Origin: Francisella sp. SYW-9
Lineage (GTDB): Bacteria; Pseudomonadota; Gammaproteobacteria; Francisellales; Francisellaceae
Reading direction: 5' to 3'
NCBI RefSeq assembly: GCF_008711465.1
Contig: NZ_VXKQ01000013.1
Location: 1 to 49,474 of the forward strand
Length of the DNA stretch: 49,474 bases
The first letter of the stretch is position 1. Every line of letters begins with the position of its first letter. Both the position numbers and the translations under genes were made by a program. Below are positions 6,870-16,145 of the stretch, piece by piece. The notes under the pieces are model-generated. The model did not search any database. It was not told the origin of the DNA and worked only from the letters and a program-made list of their open reading frames with translations.

Positions 6870-7059
6870 TCAAGCTGCGGTTAATATTTTTCTAGCAAGG
6901 TCAATTAATGATTGATCTCTATATATACTATCTTTTTTTGCTATAAGATTACAAAAATATTGATGTTTGAACTCTATTGTTTTTCTATATATTGGGTTTT
7001 GATTATCATCTGCTACTTTCGCATGAATCAATATTACTTTTTTCTAATGTTAATTCCAT
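6870..7059 (-). pseudogene. Small gene interrupted by a frameshift in an A6 run
   Basis: An ATG two bases after the preceding stop opens a frame (MELTLEKS) that ends after 17 codons, while the next frame carries a well-formed basic sequence ending SLIDLARKILTAA. Dropping one base from the GAAAAAAG run near 7040 fuses them into a 62-residue protein (MELTLEKVILIHAKVADDN at its start). Either a sequencing slip, a true mutation or programmed slippage. An alternative is translation from the TTG at 7031, giving 53 residues. No family recognised. Confidence 0.45.
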
Positions 7060-7060
7060 C

Positions 7061-7765
7061 TTAGACACTCACTTTTGTTTGATTGTATTGATGATTTATG
7101 GAAGTTATATTTTTTTGAATCAAGAGATCTAGAAAAATATTAGTAAAATAGCTTATATTATTCGTATGAGCTATTTTATTTAAGACTATATTATTATTAA
7201 GACTATCTTCATAATTACTTAGCTCTTTTAATAACTTAGGATTCTTGGTTGCACATATTTGTAATAAATAGCACGTGATACAACAAAGATCATTATAGTA
7301 ATCTACTATGTTATTAGAATCTCTTGATATGACAAATGAGAAATCTATATCTAACCTGAATATATTACTAGAGAGAAATCTAATCTGATTTAAGGTTTCT
7401 ACGTGTGATCTTTGGTTAATTAACTTTATTTTATATAACTTTATAAAGTCAATTTTATCCTCTTCTGAAATATTCTTAGAATACTTAGCTAGGGATAGTG
7501 TTGTTAGCATTGAAGTACATAAGAAAAGTATTTCAAAATAACATTCTTGAATATCTTTATCCTCGTTTTTATTATTAGTATTTGTAGTTAACTCCTTAAT
7601 TTTTTGCTTTAAAGCAATACCTGTTTTTTTAAGCTGTTTAACTTGGTTTTTAAGTTTCTTATTTTCTAACTCAAGTTCTTTAGCCTGATCCAGCTTTTTT
7701 AATTTACTCTCTAAAATAAATATTTGTTTCTTAATGATTGATGTGTTAAATATTTCTTTACTCAT
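7061..7765 (-). CDS. Coiled-coil hypothetical protein in the transfer operon
   Basis: A 234-residue cytosolic protein. Residues about 10-75 are a Lys/Leu/Glu-rich coiled coil (LESKLKKLDQAKELELEN), followed by a helical domain with several Cys residues (CYFEILFLC, CCITCYLLQIC). No signal peptide. It has an AGAGG ribosome site and lies near the promoter-distal end of the transfer operon. Function unknown; a structural or regulatory helper for mating is possible. Confidence 0.7.
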   Translation of the reverse strand: MSKEIFNTSIIKKQIFILESKLKKLDQAKELELENKKLKNQVKQLKKTGIALKQKIKELTTNTNNKNEDKDIQECYFEILFLCTSMLTTLSLAKYSKNISEEDKIDFIKLYKIKLINQRSHVETLNQIRFLSSNIFRLDIDFSFVISRDSNNIVDYYNDLCCITCYLLQICATKNPKLLKELSNYEDSLNNNIVLNKIAHTNNISYFTNIFLDLLIQKNITSINHQYNQTKVSV

Positions 7766-7840
7766 ATTGCTTTTCCTCTTAACCAGATTTTGAGATTAAC
7801 TCATTAGTCATTGTTTCAATAAATAACTCATAATACTCAC

Positions 7841-8335
7841 CTATACAGCCTTATCATCAATAGCTTGGATTAACGATTGAACATTTATTTGATTGATTTG
7901 AGATAATAAAGCCTTGAGCTTTCTTGAGTACTCATGGATTATATTATCTTTGGGATTACGTCCTGTTTTGATAAAGGCACAGTGATTTCGTTTATGGATA
8001 ACATCAATATTCTTTAAAGCTTCAAATAGCTTAAGAGCTACATAACCACCAACATTCACATCTATACTTCTTATTGGTTTAAGCTGGATATCATATTTTT
8101 GTAAGGTCTGTTTATACTTTTGTATCTCTTTTGAATATGATTTTAAAATCTTCTCTAATTCAGAAATTATCTTATATAGCTCTGTTTTAGCTAATTCATG
8201 ACCCTGTGTACTTAAGTTGTATATTGAACTTAACTTAGACAAGGCAGCAAAAAATAAAAACTTATTATTTTTTACTTTGATATTTAGTAATGAATTAAGC
8301 TCTTTTGATTGGATATTATATTTAATATGTAACAT
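7841..8335 (-). CDS. Hypothetical protein of the transfer operon
   Basis: A 164-residue, mostly helical protein with a central basic coiled stretch (KSYSKEIQKYKQTLQKY) and a C-terminal part with PIRSIDVNVGGYVALKLFEA. The latter faintly recalls the DUF1845/TIGR03761 proteins of integrative elements, which are encoded near coupling proteins; that likeness is too weak to name it. Strong AGGGG ribosome site. Follows the lipoprotein gene by 12 bases. Confidence 0.65.
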   Translation of the reverse strand: MLHIKYNIQSKELNSLLNIKVKNNKFLFFAALSKLSSIYNLSTQGHELAKTELYKIISELEKILKSYSKEIQKYKQTLQKYDIQLKPIRSIDVNVGGYVALKLFEALKNIDVIHKRNHCAFIKTGRNPKDNIIHEYSRKLKALLSQINQINVQSLIQAIDDKAV

Positions 8336-8347
8336 AACTTTCCCCTT

Positions 8348-8887
8348 TTATTTTGAAGTCAAATTTACTATTTTTGTAGCTAAATGCTCTTGTATAGCTA
8401 ATGTATTTAAATAGTCGTTAATATTGATATTATTAGCGATTACATTGACTTGATAATCCTTCGAATCCCAGTTATTTTGTGTTGTGTAATCTAAGTTTGA
8501 ATAATGACTTAAGTCAGACATAATAAGACTATCTTTAAGATTGATTTTCTTGCTTAAACTAACGTTACTAGATATCTGATAGCTTTGATTATTACCTGAG
8601 ATTGATGTTAAGTTTATATCTAGCTTATAGAAACAAGCATTAATATTATTAGTGACTTTAAACCCTGATCTTTCTAAATATAATTTAATGAAATAACCTA
8701 CAGCATTTATCTGTTTAGTTTTACCGACTACCTTAGATACACATATTACTTTCTGGGTATCTTTAATAGATATTTGTTTTGAAGTTATTTCTTTACTGTA
8801 TACATTAATACTTTGCTTAACTGGAGCTTTAAAACAAGCACAGCTGTTAAGTAAAATCACTATCATAATTAAACTAATCTTTTTCAT
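8348..8887 (-). CDS. Putative lipoprotein of the transfer operon
   Basis: A 179-residue protein with a lipoprotein signal (MKKISLIMIVILLNSC; Cys16 at the lipobox LLNSC). The mature part is rich in Ser/Asn and beta-prone. It is predicted to be anchored in a membrane facing the periplasm or cell surface. Lipoproteins at this position in conjugation operons sometimes serve in surface or entry exclusion, but nothing here proves it. GGGGGA ribosome site close upstream. Confidence 0.7.
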   Translation of the reverse strand: MKKISLIMIVILLNSCACFKAPVKQSINVYSKEITSKQISIKDTQKVICVSKVVGKTKQINAVGYFIKLYLERSGFKVTNNINACFYKLDINLTSISGNNQSYQISSNVSLSKKINLKDSLIMSDLSHYSNLDYTTQNNWDSKDYQVNVIANNININDYLNTLAIQEHLATKIVNLTSK

Positions 8888-8896
8888 ATATCCCCC

Positions 8897-9811
8897 TTAT
8901 ACCTCTATATCAAAACTATATTCATCTTCATCTTCATCTTGATGAGGTTCTTGATTACCTATAAAGTCATCTACTTTCTTTTCTAAAGCATTATGCTTTT
9001 CTAATAATTCATCGTATTTTTGATTTAAAATATCTATATTGCTATTAGTAGGTTTTTCTACTGGTTTAACTATTTCTATTGAAACTGGAGTCGTTTCAGA
9101 TACTTGATCTTTGATAGCTTCAGTAGTTATTTGGTTAAGAAACTCACCAACCATACTTGAGTAATTATTTGTAACAAAATAATTAAGAAACTTAATATAC
9201 TCATCTCTTGATTCTGACTTATTTAAGTAATGTTTTAAGCGTTCTGGGATTATCTGATTAATCATTTGTAGCCAATTGATATTAATATCAATTTCCCCAT
9301 GATTAAGTGGGTAAATTAATATCGAACCATCTGGCATTTCTTTATCAAAATATGATAGATATTTATTTTTGTATAAGATTGGCTCTAGATTGGATATATT
9401 CTCTTCAATATCCTTATACTTGATACGATACTGAAAATTAGCAATATTATCCTTTTCATAGAACATTAATGCTAAAACTCTAATAATAAATACACATGGC
9501 GCTAATTTAAGTCCATCTTTTTGTTCTGTAAGTGACTTCAAATAATGAGTTAACAGCTTTCTTTGAAAGATATTGTGACCATAATCTCCTTGCGAGCTTA
9601 GGTACTTATCTAATGGGATAGCTTGAAACATAGCCAATGTTTTAGCTATAGCTATTTCTAAATCATCTATATATATATAATCTGATTTTTGAAATCTTGT
9701 CTTTTTAATTTGTTTAACTAAGTCAAATAGCTCTTTAAAAGCATCTTTTCTTAGATTTTTGTTATATAAATAATCGTAATACGAATATACTGCTGCTGAT
9801 TCTGATCTCAT
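8897..9811 (-). CDS. Hypothetical protein with acidic C-terminal tail
   Basis: A 304-residue soluble protein starting MRSESAAVYSYYDYL. I use the ATG at 9811 because AGGGGAA precedes it; the frame runs upstream into the previous gene. Residues about 260-285 are a short coiled coil (KYDELLEKHNALEKKVDDF) and the end is very acidic (QDEDEDEYSFDIEV). It lies directly after the coupling-protein partner genes, so a cytosolic role at the T4SS base or in substrate handling is plausible. Not recognised; no relaxase HUH or metal motif is visible. Confidence 0.7.
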   Translation of the reverse strand: MRSESAAVYSYYDYLYNKNLRKDAFKELFDLVKQIKKTRFQKSDYIYIDDLEIAIAKTLAMFQAIPLDKYLSSQGDYGHNIFQRKLLTHYLKSLTEQKDGLKLAPCVFIIRVLALMFYEKDNIANFQYRIKYKDIEENISNLEPILYKNKYLSYFDKEMPDGSILIYPLNHGEIDININWLQMINQIIPERLKHYLNKSESRDEYIKFLNYFVTNNYSSMVGEFLNQITTEAIKDQVSETTPVSIEIVKPVEKPTNSNIDILNQKYDELLEKHNALEKKVDDFIGNQEPHQDEDEDEYSFDIEV

Positions 9812-9821
9812 AATCTTTCCC

Positions 9822-10439
9822 CTATAAATATTTCTGTATATAAACAAACTTAAGCCTATGGAATAATGCTGCGATAAAACCAAGGCTTAAAAACCAAATT
9901 GCTGGTGATAAATAAACATCAATGCCAAAGATCTTTAATAAGATACTTGTTGGAAATAAATAACCATTTATCATTAATGTTTCTATAAGAGTGCTATAGC
10001 CCTCAAATTCTTTACGTCTTACAGATTCTGGACCTGCTCGATATCTTCTAATTTCTCTGAAAATAACCCCATCAAAAATAAAAAATAGAAGTATTACTAT
10101 GTAGATATATATTGATTGAATTAAAATAATAAACTTCTGAATAAGTATGATTATTGTTACTAAAGCCCCATCACTAAATAACTGAATTAATGGGAATGTA
10201 GCTAACTGGTCAGATAGAATCCCAACCCAATGCATTAAAATATCTAAATAGTAATTTATAAAGTTAAAGGTATAGGCTTTATTAGCTTGGTAATCTCCTA
10301 CTAATGCATATAATCCCTTTTGGCCATTAATATATGAATATATCCCTGAGAAAATAAGATCTAGCATTAAAGCTAAAAGTACCGCAAATACTAGACTTAG
10401 CAGAATATGTGATATAGTTTCAAAAATATCTCTAAACAT
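9822..10439 (-). CDS. DUF4400 / TIGR03747 ICE membrane protein
   Basis: A 205-residue inner-membrane protein with four to five hydrophobic segments and the family signature region (IFDGVIFREIRRYRAGPES). In GI-type and SXT-type elements it is encoded next to the TraD coupling protein and probably supports coupling of substrate and secretion channel. The start at 10439 has AAGGAG upstream and lies inside the 3' end of traD, so the two overlap and are translationally coupled. Confidence 0.85.
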   Translation of the reverse strand: MFRDIFETISHILLSLVFAVLLALMLDLIFSGIYSYINGQKGLYALVGDYQANKAYTFNFINYYLDILMHWVGILSDQLATFPLIQLFSDGALVTIIILIQKFIILIQSIYIYIVILLFFIFDGVIFREIRRYRAGPESVRRKEFEGYSTLIETLMINGYLFPTSILLKIFGIDVYLSPAIWFLSLGFIAALFHRLKFVYIQKYL

Positions 10440-12477
10440 GATCCTGCTCCTTATGTAGATTCCCCACATTTGCTAAAGATTCGGATGAAGAGTGAATGAC
10501 ATCAGACTGTTTAAGCTTGAATCTCTTTAAATTAACATCTTGGATTATCTTACCTAAGCCACCTTCATCTTCTATACTTCCAATAGTTGACGTTAAATCC
10601 TCATCAATTAGTGGCAATCTGGCGTGATATATATGATTACCATTTTTTGAGAGAAATATTTGCCCTACTGGTTGAGACATAATTGTGTTGTTTTGTATCA
10701 AAGGTACTTCTTTTTGAGCTATTGAGTCAGCCGATGTCGCCCCAGTTCCTCTTAGTGAAGAGTCTGAGTCATGCATATTTGTACCAAAGGTTGTATATTT
10801 AACATTTACATTAGGTAACCTTTGATTAAAGAACTCAGCTGTTTCTTTGTTTGTAACCCTCATCATCCCCAAAGTTCTAAAGTTTCCTTTGGCAACAAGT
10901 GCTTTAACTTTATTACTCTTAAATCCTAGCTCAATATCATTATCTGTTTGAGTATAAGCCACAACTTGAATACCAGCTCCACCCGCCTTATTTAGAAGTG
11001 GAATAAAGTCATCACCTATAACATCATTAAATTCATCTGCATGTACAATTACATCATTAAATTTCTCACGTAACTTATATTCTGAACCTGCTGTTGAAAC
11101 CATATCAGCAAAAAACATTGAACCAAAAGATGAAGCTATGGCATTATCAGATAGCCCATCTAACCCTAAAAATACAATACGCTTATTAGCTATGGCATCT
11201 TTAAGTATCAATTCATTAGCATTATCTGATGATGAAGTTATTTCAGATAACGTATCTAATTGATCTAAGAACGGTAATAATGATGCTGTTATCTTGTCAT
11301 AATAAGACTTATCATAAGAGTAGGCTGAGATAATATCTTCCAGGATATCGTCAAGCTCAAAATCTTTATCAGAAGCTTGTCGCTCTTGTAAATATAAAAT
11401 ACTATTAATCGTATCATCTGATTTATCTTGTAGATGACGTGGTAAAAAAGCTCTATCAATTTCTCTATCTAAAACCTTTTCTTTAAAAGTTTGATCGTCA
11501 TATCCAAGAAACTTTTGCGTATAGCGAACTAATAAACCATCAAATGATTTAATATGTTTTTTAATTCTCTTTATATTAATTTCTTCACCAATAGCATCCA
11601 TAGCACAAGCTGCTATATATAAGAATCTCCATGCAAACATAGCAAATGCAGCTGAATCACCCTCTCCTGGTAATTTAGAAGCTATTCTTGTAGCTACTTC
11701 TGAGATTTTTTGGAAAGTCTTTATTGGATTATATTTAATCGATTCTTTAGTGAAACCTAGATGAAGAATCATTAAATCACCTAGTCTACCAGCTCTAATA
11801 GCAGCTAATATAACTCGCTTAATTAAATCCTTATCTCCTTTAGGATCAATAATAAAAACACATTTACCTGCCGCTATATCTTGTTCTATAAATAATTCAA
11901 GTAATCTAGATTTACCTACTCTAGTAGCACCTAAAAAAAGCATATGACCTATACGATCATCTCTTTCGATAAAGATGTCTTCTTCATTCATTAAATCCAC
12001 ACCATGAATATGATAAAGACCACCTAAAGGATCAGGAGTATCTCTATTAACATATTTAGAAAATTCCTGAATAGACTCAAGATCGTAATATCTTTGAGTA
12101 TGTTGTGGTGTCCAACGAAAGCCTTTACCTATATAAACTTTCTCTTTAGGGCCTCTATTTTCAATATGTTTATATAGCTCTTGAACTGTTATCTTAAATG
12201 TAGGGTTTTTATTTATATATTTTTGATAAAGGTATATATATAAGCCTTGATAGAATCTTTTAACAAAGATTACAAAAAACAGCAGAGCTATTGAATATTT
12301 AAAGCCACTAGGAAGACCTGCATTAAATATTAAGAAAAACAAACAAAAGCTTAATGCTAAAATAGCGGAAGAAAATTCTAATGGATCTCTTAATATCCCT
12401 TCTAATGGCATAGAATGATCAGGATTACCTATAATCTTAGTAAGTTTTAAATTAAGGTTTTTAAGAAAACTTTTCAT
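10432..12477 (-). CDS. traD: TraD/VirD4-type coupling protein (TIGR03743 type)
   Basis: A 681-residue T4SS coupling ATPase that brings the DNA-protein substrate to the channel. Two N-terminal membrane helices (about 35-52 and 60-82) are followed by the motor domain: Walker A GATRVGKS at 183-190, Walker B VIVHADE near 480. The C-terminal part carries the SXT-TraD style ETAEFFNQRLPNV and GQIFLSKNGNHIYHARLP segments. Belongs to the type found in SXT and GI-class elements rather than F TraD with its long tail. Confidence 0.93.
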   Translation of the reverse strand: MKSFLKNLNLKLTKIIGNPDHSMPLEGILRDPLEFSSAILALSFCLFFLIFNAGLPSGFKYSIALLFFVIFVKRFYQGLYIYLYQKYINKNPTFKITVQELYKHIENRGPKEKVYIGKGFRWTPQHTQRYYDLESIQEFSKYVNRDTPDPLGGLYHIHGVDLMNEEDIFIERDDRIGHMLFLGATRVGKSRLLELFIEQDIAAGKCVFIIDPKGDKDLIKRVILAAIRAGRLGDLMILHLGFTKESIKYNPIKTFQKISEVATRIASKLPGEGDSAAFAMFAWRFLYIAACAMDAIGEEINIKRIKKHIKSFDGLLVRYTQKFLGYDDQTFKEKVLDREIDRAFLPRHLQDKSDDTINSILYLQERQASDKDFELDDILEDIISAYSYDKSYYDKITASLLPFLDQLDTLSEITSSSDNANELILKDAIANKRIVFLGLDGLSDNAIASSFGSMFFADMVSTAGSEYKLREKFNDVIVHADEFNDVIGDDFIPLLNKAGGAGIQVVAYTQTDNDIELGFKSNKVKALVAKGNFRTLGMMRVTNKETAEFFNQRLPNVNVKYTTFGTNMHDSDSSLRGTGATSADSIAQKEVPLIQNNTIMSQPVGQIFLSKNGNHIYHARLPLIDEDLTSTIGSIEDEGGLGKIIQDVNLKRFKLKQSDVIHSSSESLANVGNLHKEQDHV

Positions 12478-12487
12478 ACCTATATCC

Positions 12488-12946
12488 TTAGCTAATATGA
12501 ACCATTACAAAGATCACTATTAAAAGACTAAAAATACTCCAGCCACTATTCATAAGTTTTGCTCGAGATTTCTCTGTCTCATCTAAATCATCTAAAGTTA
12601 GATTTTGACGTTTAAGGTTTTCATTAAACCTACGCTTGGTATAACTGTTATAAAAAACACTAAATAAAATGATTACTATTAGCTGAAAAAGGCTAAATAA
12701 AAATGAATAACTTGTCAGAAAATTATATATATTTACAAAAACTGTTTGGCTTTGTATTAATAATTTCCCTATAATATATAGTATGTACAATATCACTAGC
12801 CAACCGATAAATAACTTAGTTAATTTAACTATTGGTCTAGGTAACTTTTTAAGGATGTTTTTCATGGCTCGTTTAAAACTCCGTCTTGCTATTTTTGCTA
12901 TTATCTTAGTTCCAGCTTGTGCTATTGGTTTTTCGCTTGGTGGCAC
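12488..12946 (-). CDS. Membrane protein between traG and traD, start uncertain
   Basis: Up to 152 residues. A basic N terminus (KRAMKNILKKLPRP) precedes two membrane segments (about 44-65 and 80-102) and a third at the C terminus. The long frame starts at GTG without a ribosome site; an ATG at 12865 gives 125 residues. The overlapping opposite-strand gene at 12864-13067 makes the short form attractive. In SXT elements the entry-exclusion gene eex sits right after traG, so an exclusion role is a reasonable hypothesis from position only. Confidence 0.6.
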   Translation of the reverse strand: MPPSEKPIAQAGTKIIAKIARRSFKRAMKNILKKLPRPIVKLTKLFIGWLVILYILYIIGKLLIQSQTVFVNIYNFLTSYSFLFSLFQLIVIILFSVFYNSYTKRRFNENLKRQNLTLDDLDETEKSRAKLMNSGWSIFSLLIVIFVMVHIS

Positions 12947-13067
12947 TGCTGGTGCTTTTGTTTGTGCTTTGCTTAGTCTCTCGGTTCTGCTTGGTGCTAA
13001 AACCGATCATCAAGAATCAGATGAATATAAATCTAGATTCTCATTATTTAGTAAATATGATTTATAA
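12864..13067 (+). CDS. Small membrane protein encoded opposite to the transfer operon
   Basis: A 67-residue frame starting MARLKLRLAIF with AAGGAT seven bases before the ATG. It has two hydrophobic segments (LAIFAIILVPACAIGF and GAFVCALLSLSVLLGA) and a charged natural-looking tail. Third codon positions are almost all A/T, as expected for a gene here. It fills the gap between traG and the following gene, its stop one base from the traG stop. It would be the only plus-strand gene in 32 kb. Its reverse strand is also open, so one of the two may be spurious. Confidence 0.45.
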   Translation: MARLKLRLAIFAIILVPACAIGFSLGGTAGAFVCALLSLSVLLGAKTDHQESDEYKSRFSLFSKYDL

Positions 13068-13068
13068 A

Positions 13069-14724
13069 TCATGGTATAAACTTACTTAATTTACTTATAA
13101 GGCTCATTGCCTGATTATTAACTGCACTAGCACCTTTTTCTGTTTCGTTAGCACCATCTCTAGCCACTGATAGCCCTTTATCAATAGCTCCACCTACTTT
13201 AGCTCCACCCCATGCAATCATCCCTGTTAAGACTGTTGGGAATACTAAATACATAAATGCTGTTACATAATCTAAATATGAACTTATTTGAGATGATCCT
13301 GTTGAGTAACCATCTCCTAATATAGCTGATGTCATATTTGATAATATGTTTGAACTGGTATGCTTATCGATCTCAATTGAGGTTCTAACGAAATTGTCTA
13401 TAAAGCTCACTAAATGCCAGTAATAAGTCATTGTTATTAAACAAAATAAGGTTGCTAATGCTGATACAACATATTTCATTGAATAACAGGCAAATAATGA
13501 AGCTATTGGTAAACTTGCTAATGTAGCCACTATTAAATACATCTGTATTAAAGGTAACATTGCCACAATTGATGACATAAAGGCTGCAAAACCACCAATA
13601 TACTTTTGATAAAAGTTACCGTACCAACTTTCCCAGCTACCTACTTTGTTATTATTTAGATAATCACCTTCAGTATAGTACTGATGAATAAATTGAGCTC
13701 CACCAAATGACTTTTGTAAGAAGATATCAATTACGCCATCTTCTAGCTCATTTTGAGAATAAGAAGTACTAAATATACTTTTAAAGTAAGATATTAAATC
13801 TCCTTTTTTTGGATTCATGTTCATCCATTGAGAATTTAAATCATTATATAATCTATTTCTTAATGAATTAGGATTAGCATCACCCCACCATGCATCACAG
13901 CGTGGTGATCCGTATTTTGGTTTAGGTGTAGCTTGATTAGCTATTTCATCTGGTGAGCCTTTAACTGGATTAAACTTAAACCCTTCAATTGGCTGATGAG
14001 AGTAGTATTTTGGATAATAATATTCAATTAAAAACTTATTTGATGTTCTATTGAAATTACAACCTATAGGAAATACCCCCATCATAGCTGAAGTATTAAT
14101 ACATTGTCTTAAATCTTTATCACTAGGAGTATTACCATTTTTAATATCATTAGTCATATCTGCATATGACGGTAGATAACAATCATTTAAAAACTCAGCA
14201 TACTCTTGACGTAGCTTAACATTAGATATAAGCATTGCTGTACCTATTTGTTGTGCTTCTCTAATTGTTGTAGCATCTGATAATTTATCATAAGCAACTG
14301 TTGTTGCTCCTGTAACTAAATTAATCCATAAATAAAAGCCTATTGGCATTTGAATTAATGAATCTTTAGTAAGCGCACTAGGTACATTTTGTGAATACGT
14401 ACTACTATTATCAAAAACTGTATTACTCTTGCCTTTAGCCTGAAATTCAATAGCATTAGCATGAATCCCAATTGACGGAAAAATAAAGATAAATAATATA
14501 AAAATCATCTTACAGAAATTAACTATTAACCTTTTTGTAGATGTTACTGAACCTGCTCTATAATCTTGTGATAAGAAAGGCTCAACAATATCATTCATAA
14601 ATATATAAATAATTGGAATATAGAATAATCCTGATGACTTGATAATTGCCCACCAAACATCAAACTGCCACCAGCCAATTAATTCTCCATATAATTGTGG
14701 GATACCTAAAGTATTTAATATCAT
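13069..14724 (-). CDS. traG: TraG N-terminal-type mating-channel membrane protein
   Basis: A 551-residue inner-membrane protein of the GI-element TraG class, corresponding to the N-terminal, pilus-assembly part of F TraG; the long periplasmic C-terminal stabilisation domain of F and SXT TraG is absent, which is normal for this class. Hydrophobic segments occur near 30-50, 65-88 and a cluster at about 375-440, with another near 495-515. Cys residues in the periplasmic loop (LNDCYLPSY, RQCINTS, IGCNFN, RCDAWWG) may form disulfides. Start overlaps the upstream traH-like stop (TAATG). Confidence 0.88.
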   Translation of the reverse strand: MILNTLGIPQLYGELIGWWQFDVWWAIIKSSGLFYIPIIYIFMNDIVEPFLSQDYRAGSVTSTKRLIVNFCKMIFILFIFIFPSIGIHANAIEFQAKGKSNTVFDNSSTYSQNVPSALTKDSLIQMPIGFYLWINLVTGATTVAYDKLSDATTIREAQQIGTAMLISNVKLRQEYAEFLNDCYLPSYADMTNDIKNGNTPSDKDLRQCINTSAMMGVFPIGCNFNRTSNKFLIEYYYPKYYSHQPIEGFKFNPVKGSPDEIANQATPKPKYGSPRCDAWWGDANPNSLRNRLYNDLNSQWMNMNPKKGDLISYFKSIFSTSYSQNELEDGVIDIFLQKSFGGAQFIHQYYTEGDYLNNNKVGSWESWYGNFYQKYIGGFAAFMSSIVAMLPLIQMYLIVATLASLPIASLFACYSMKYVVSALATLFCLITMTYYWHLVSFIDNFVRTSIEIDKHTSSNILSNMTSAILGDGYSTGSSQISSYLDYVTAFMYLVFPTVLTGMIAWGGAKVGGAIDKGLSVARDGANETEKGASAVNNQAMSLISKLSKFIP

Positions 14725-16145
14725 TAGCTATTCTCCTTTTGTACTACACCATTAATTAAAGGTGCTTTTGATGGACTAATACCTATTGAGCTATTACCAA
14801 CCATTTCTTTTTGCTTATGGCTTTGGTTAAGAGTCTCAATAGTGTTTACTAATAACTTCTTAGATGTTTCGTTATTATTAACTACTAAGTTAATTTGTTG
14901 ATTTAATGTTGAAATATATCGATCAATAAACTCTTGTGCTGTTTTATTAGTAGCAATTGAAGGTACTTGTCTTGCAGCTTGTAAAATTATTATTAGCTCT
15001 TGAGCTTTATCGACAACTCTTGATGAAGCTACTCCTTGAGCTAATGTTGATATCTCAAAATCTTTATTAATTGAGCTATCACCTTGGATATCTTGAATTG
15101 TTTGTTTTGATAGCATTACCCTATCAGATGAAACTTTCTTTAGATTCTCTATATCAATATCTTTAGAGCCATTTATCATATCAAATAAATCTTGATATAT
15201 ATCTTGATACTGCTTTTGAACTAAAGGTAATAATCCTTTACCAGCGGTAGCTGATGAGATTGACGTTGAGCTTGTATGAATATCATTCTCACCTAATACT
15301 GACACTGCCCAATCAGCTGCATCTTGAGGTGTTTTAAAATATGTATATAATCCATCTGTTTTTGGGATAGCTGATTTTGAATCAAAATCACTACGAGAAA
15401 GTAATGCATTTACTCCAGCTACAGTCATATCTGATGTCATTTGTATAGCTGGTTGACCTAAACCACCTGCATAATATGCACCATTTTTATAATTACCACG
15501 TATCCAAGGTACTCCTGACCCACCATTATCTTGAGCTACCTTTTGACTAGCTAAAGATATATCAGATGCTGATGATTGAGTATAAGTTAAATTATTCATT
15601 CTTACTTTAGGTGAAGAGTTATTTTGAAAAGCTTTCCATGAATAAGCTTGTGATGTTGAAAACATCCCTGAATATGGATCTCTGCCGTTATCAATGTCAC
15701 TTTGCATTTGTTGACATGATTTAAGGCCAGTATTTATATCCCATTGCCCTGAAAATAAACCATTTTGTAATAACTGATACAAAGAAGGATTTGCCTTAGC
15801 AATTATATAAGCAGGCATTTCTACTACTGCACCTGTTGCAGAGTCAACTACATTATTAAACATACTCATAGCTGTATTTTCTAAGCCATTAAGTGAGTTA
15901 CTAATGGAAGATCCTAAGTTAAATGAACCACAGTTATATCCTGCTGCTCCAAGACCATTAATATCAATACTTAATGATGATCTTAAAGATGGTGCAACTG
16001 GAACAACATTACCACCACCTACTTTATAATATAGTGGTGAGTCTGAAGAACCTGGAACTATAGAGTTATAGGTACTATCACAGTAAGCTGTACTTGCTAT
16101 TGATAATATTGAATATAAAAATACTCTTTTTAAAAAACTACTCAT
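14724..16145 (-). CDS. TraH-like T4SS protein (TIGR03755, PFL_4711)
   Basis: A 473-residue exported protein: signal peptide about 1-22 (ASTAYCDS), then a Ser/Gly-rich region and a helical C-terminal half with coiled-coil tendency. Conserved C-containing segments NCGSFNLG and LKSCQQMQSD match this family. By analogy with F TraH it belongs to the periplasmic/outer-membrane part needed for pilus extension. Its start overlaps the preceding SSB-like gene stop. Confidence 0.85.
   Translation of the reverse strand: MSSFLKRVFLYSILSIASTAYCDSTYNSIVPGSSDSPLYYKVGGGNVVPVAPSLRSSLSIDINGLGAAGYNCGSFNLGSSISNSLNGLENTAMSMFNNVVDSATGAVVEMPAYIIAKANPSLYQLLQNGLFSGQWDINTGLKSCQQMQSDIDNGRDPYSGMFSTSQAYSWKAFQNNSSPKVRMNNLTYTQSSASDISLASQKVAQDNGGSGVPWIRGNYKNGAYYAGGLGQPAIQMTSDMTVAGVNALLSRSDFDSKSAIPKTDGLYTYFKTPQDAADWAVSVLGENDIHTSSTSISSATAGKGLLPLVQKQYQDIYQDLFDMINGSKDIDIENLKKVSSDRVMLSKQTIQDIQGDSSINKDFEISTLAQGVASSRVVDKAQELIIILQAARQVPSIATNKTAQEFIDRYISTLNQQINLVVNNNETSKKLLVNTIETLNQSHKQKEMVGNSSIGISPSKAPLINGVVQKENS

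Noticed and set aside
8897-9811. Relaxase
   Set aside because: Considered because of position near traD, but no HUH histidine pair, catalytic Tyr context or MOBH HD-type motif is visible.
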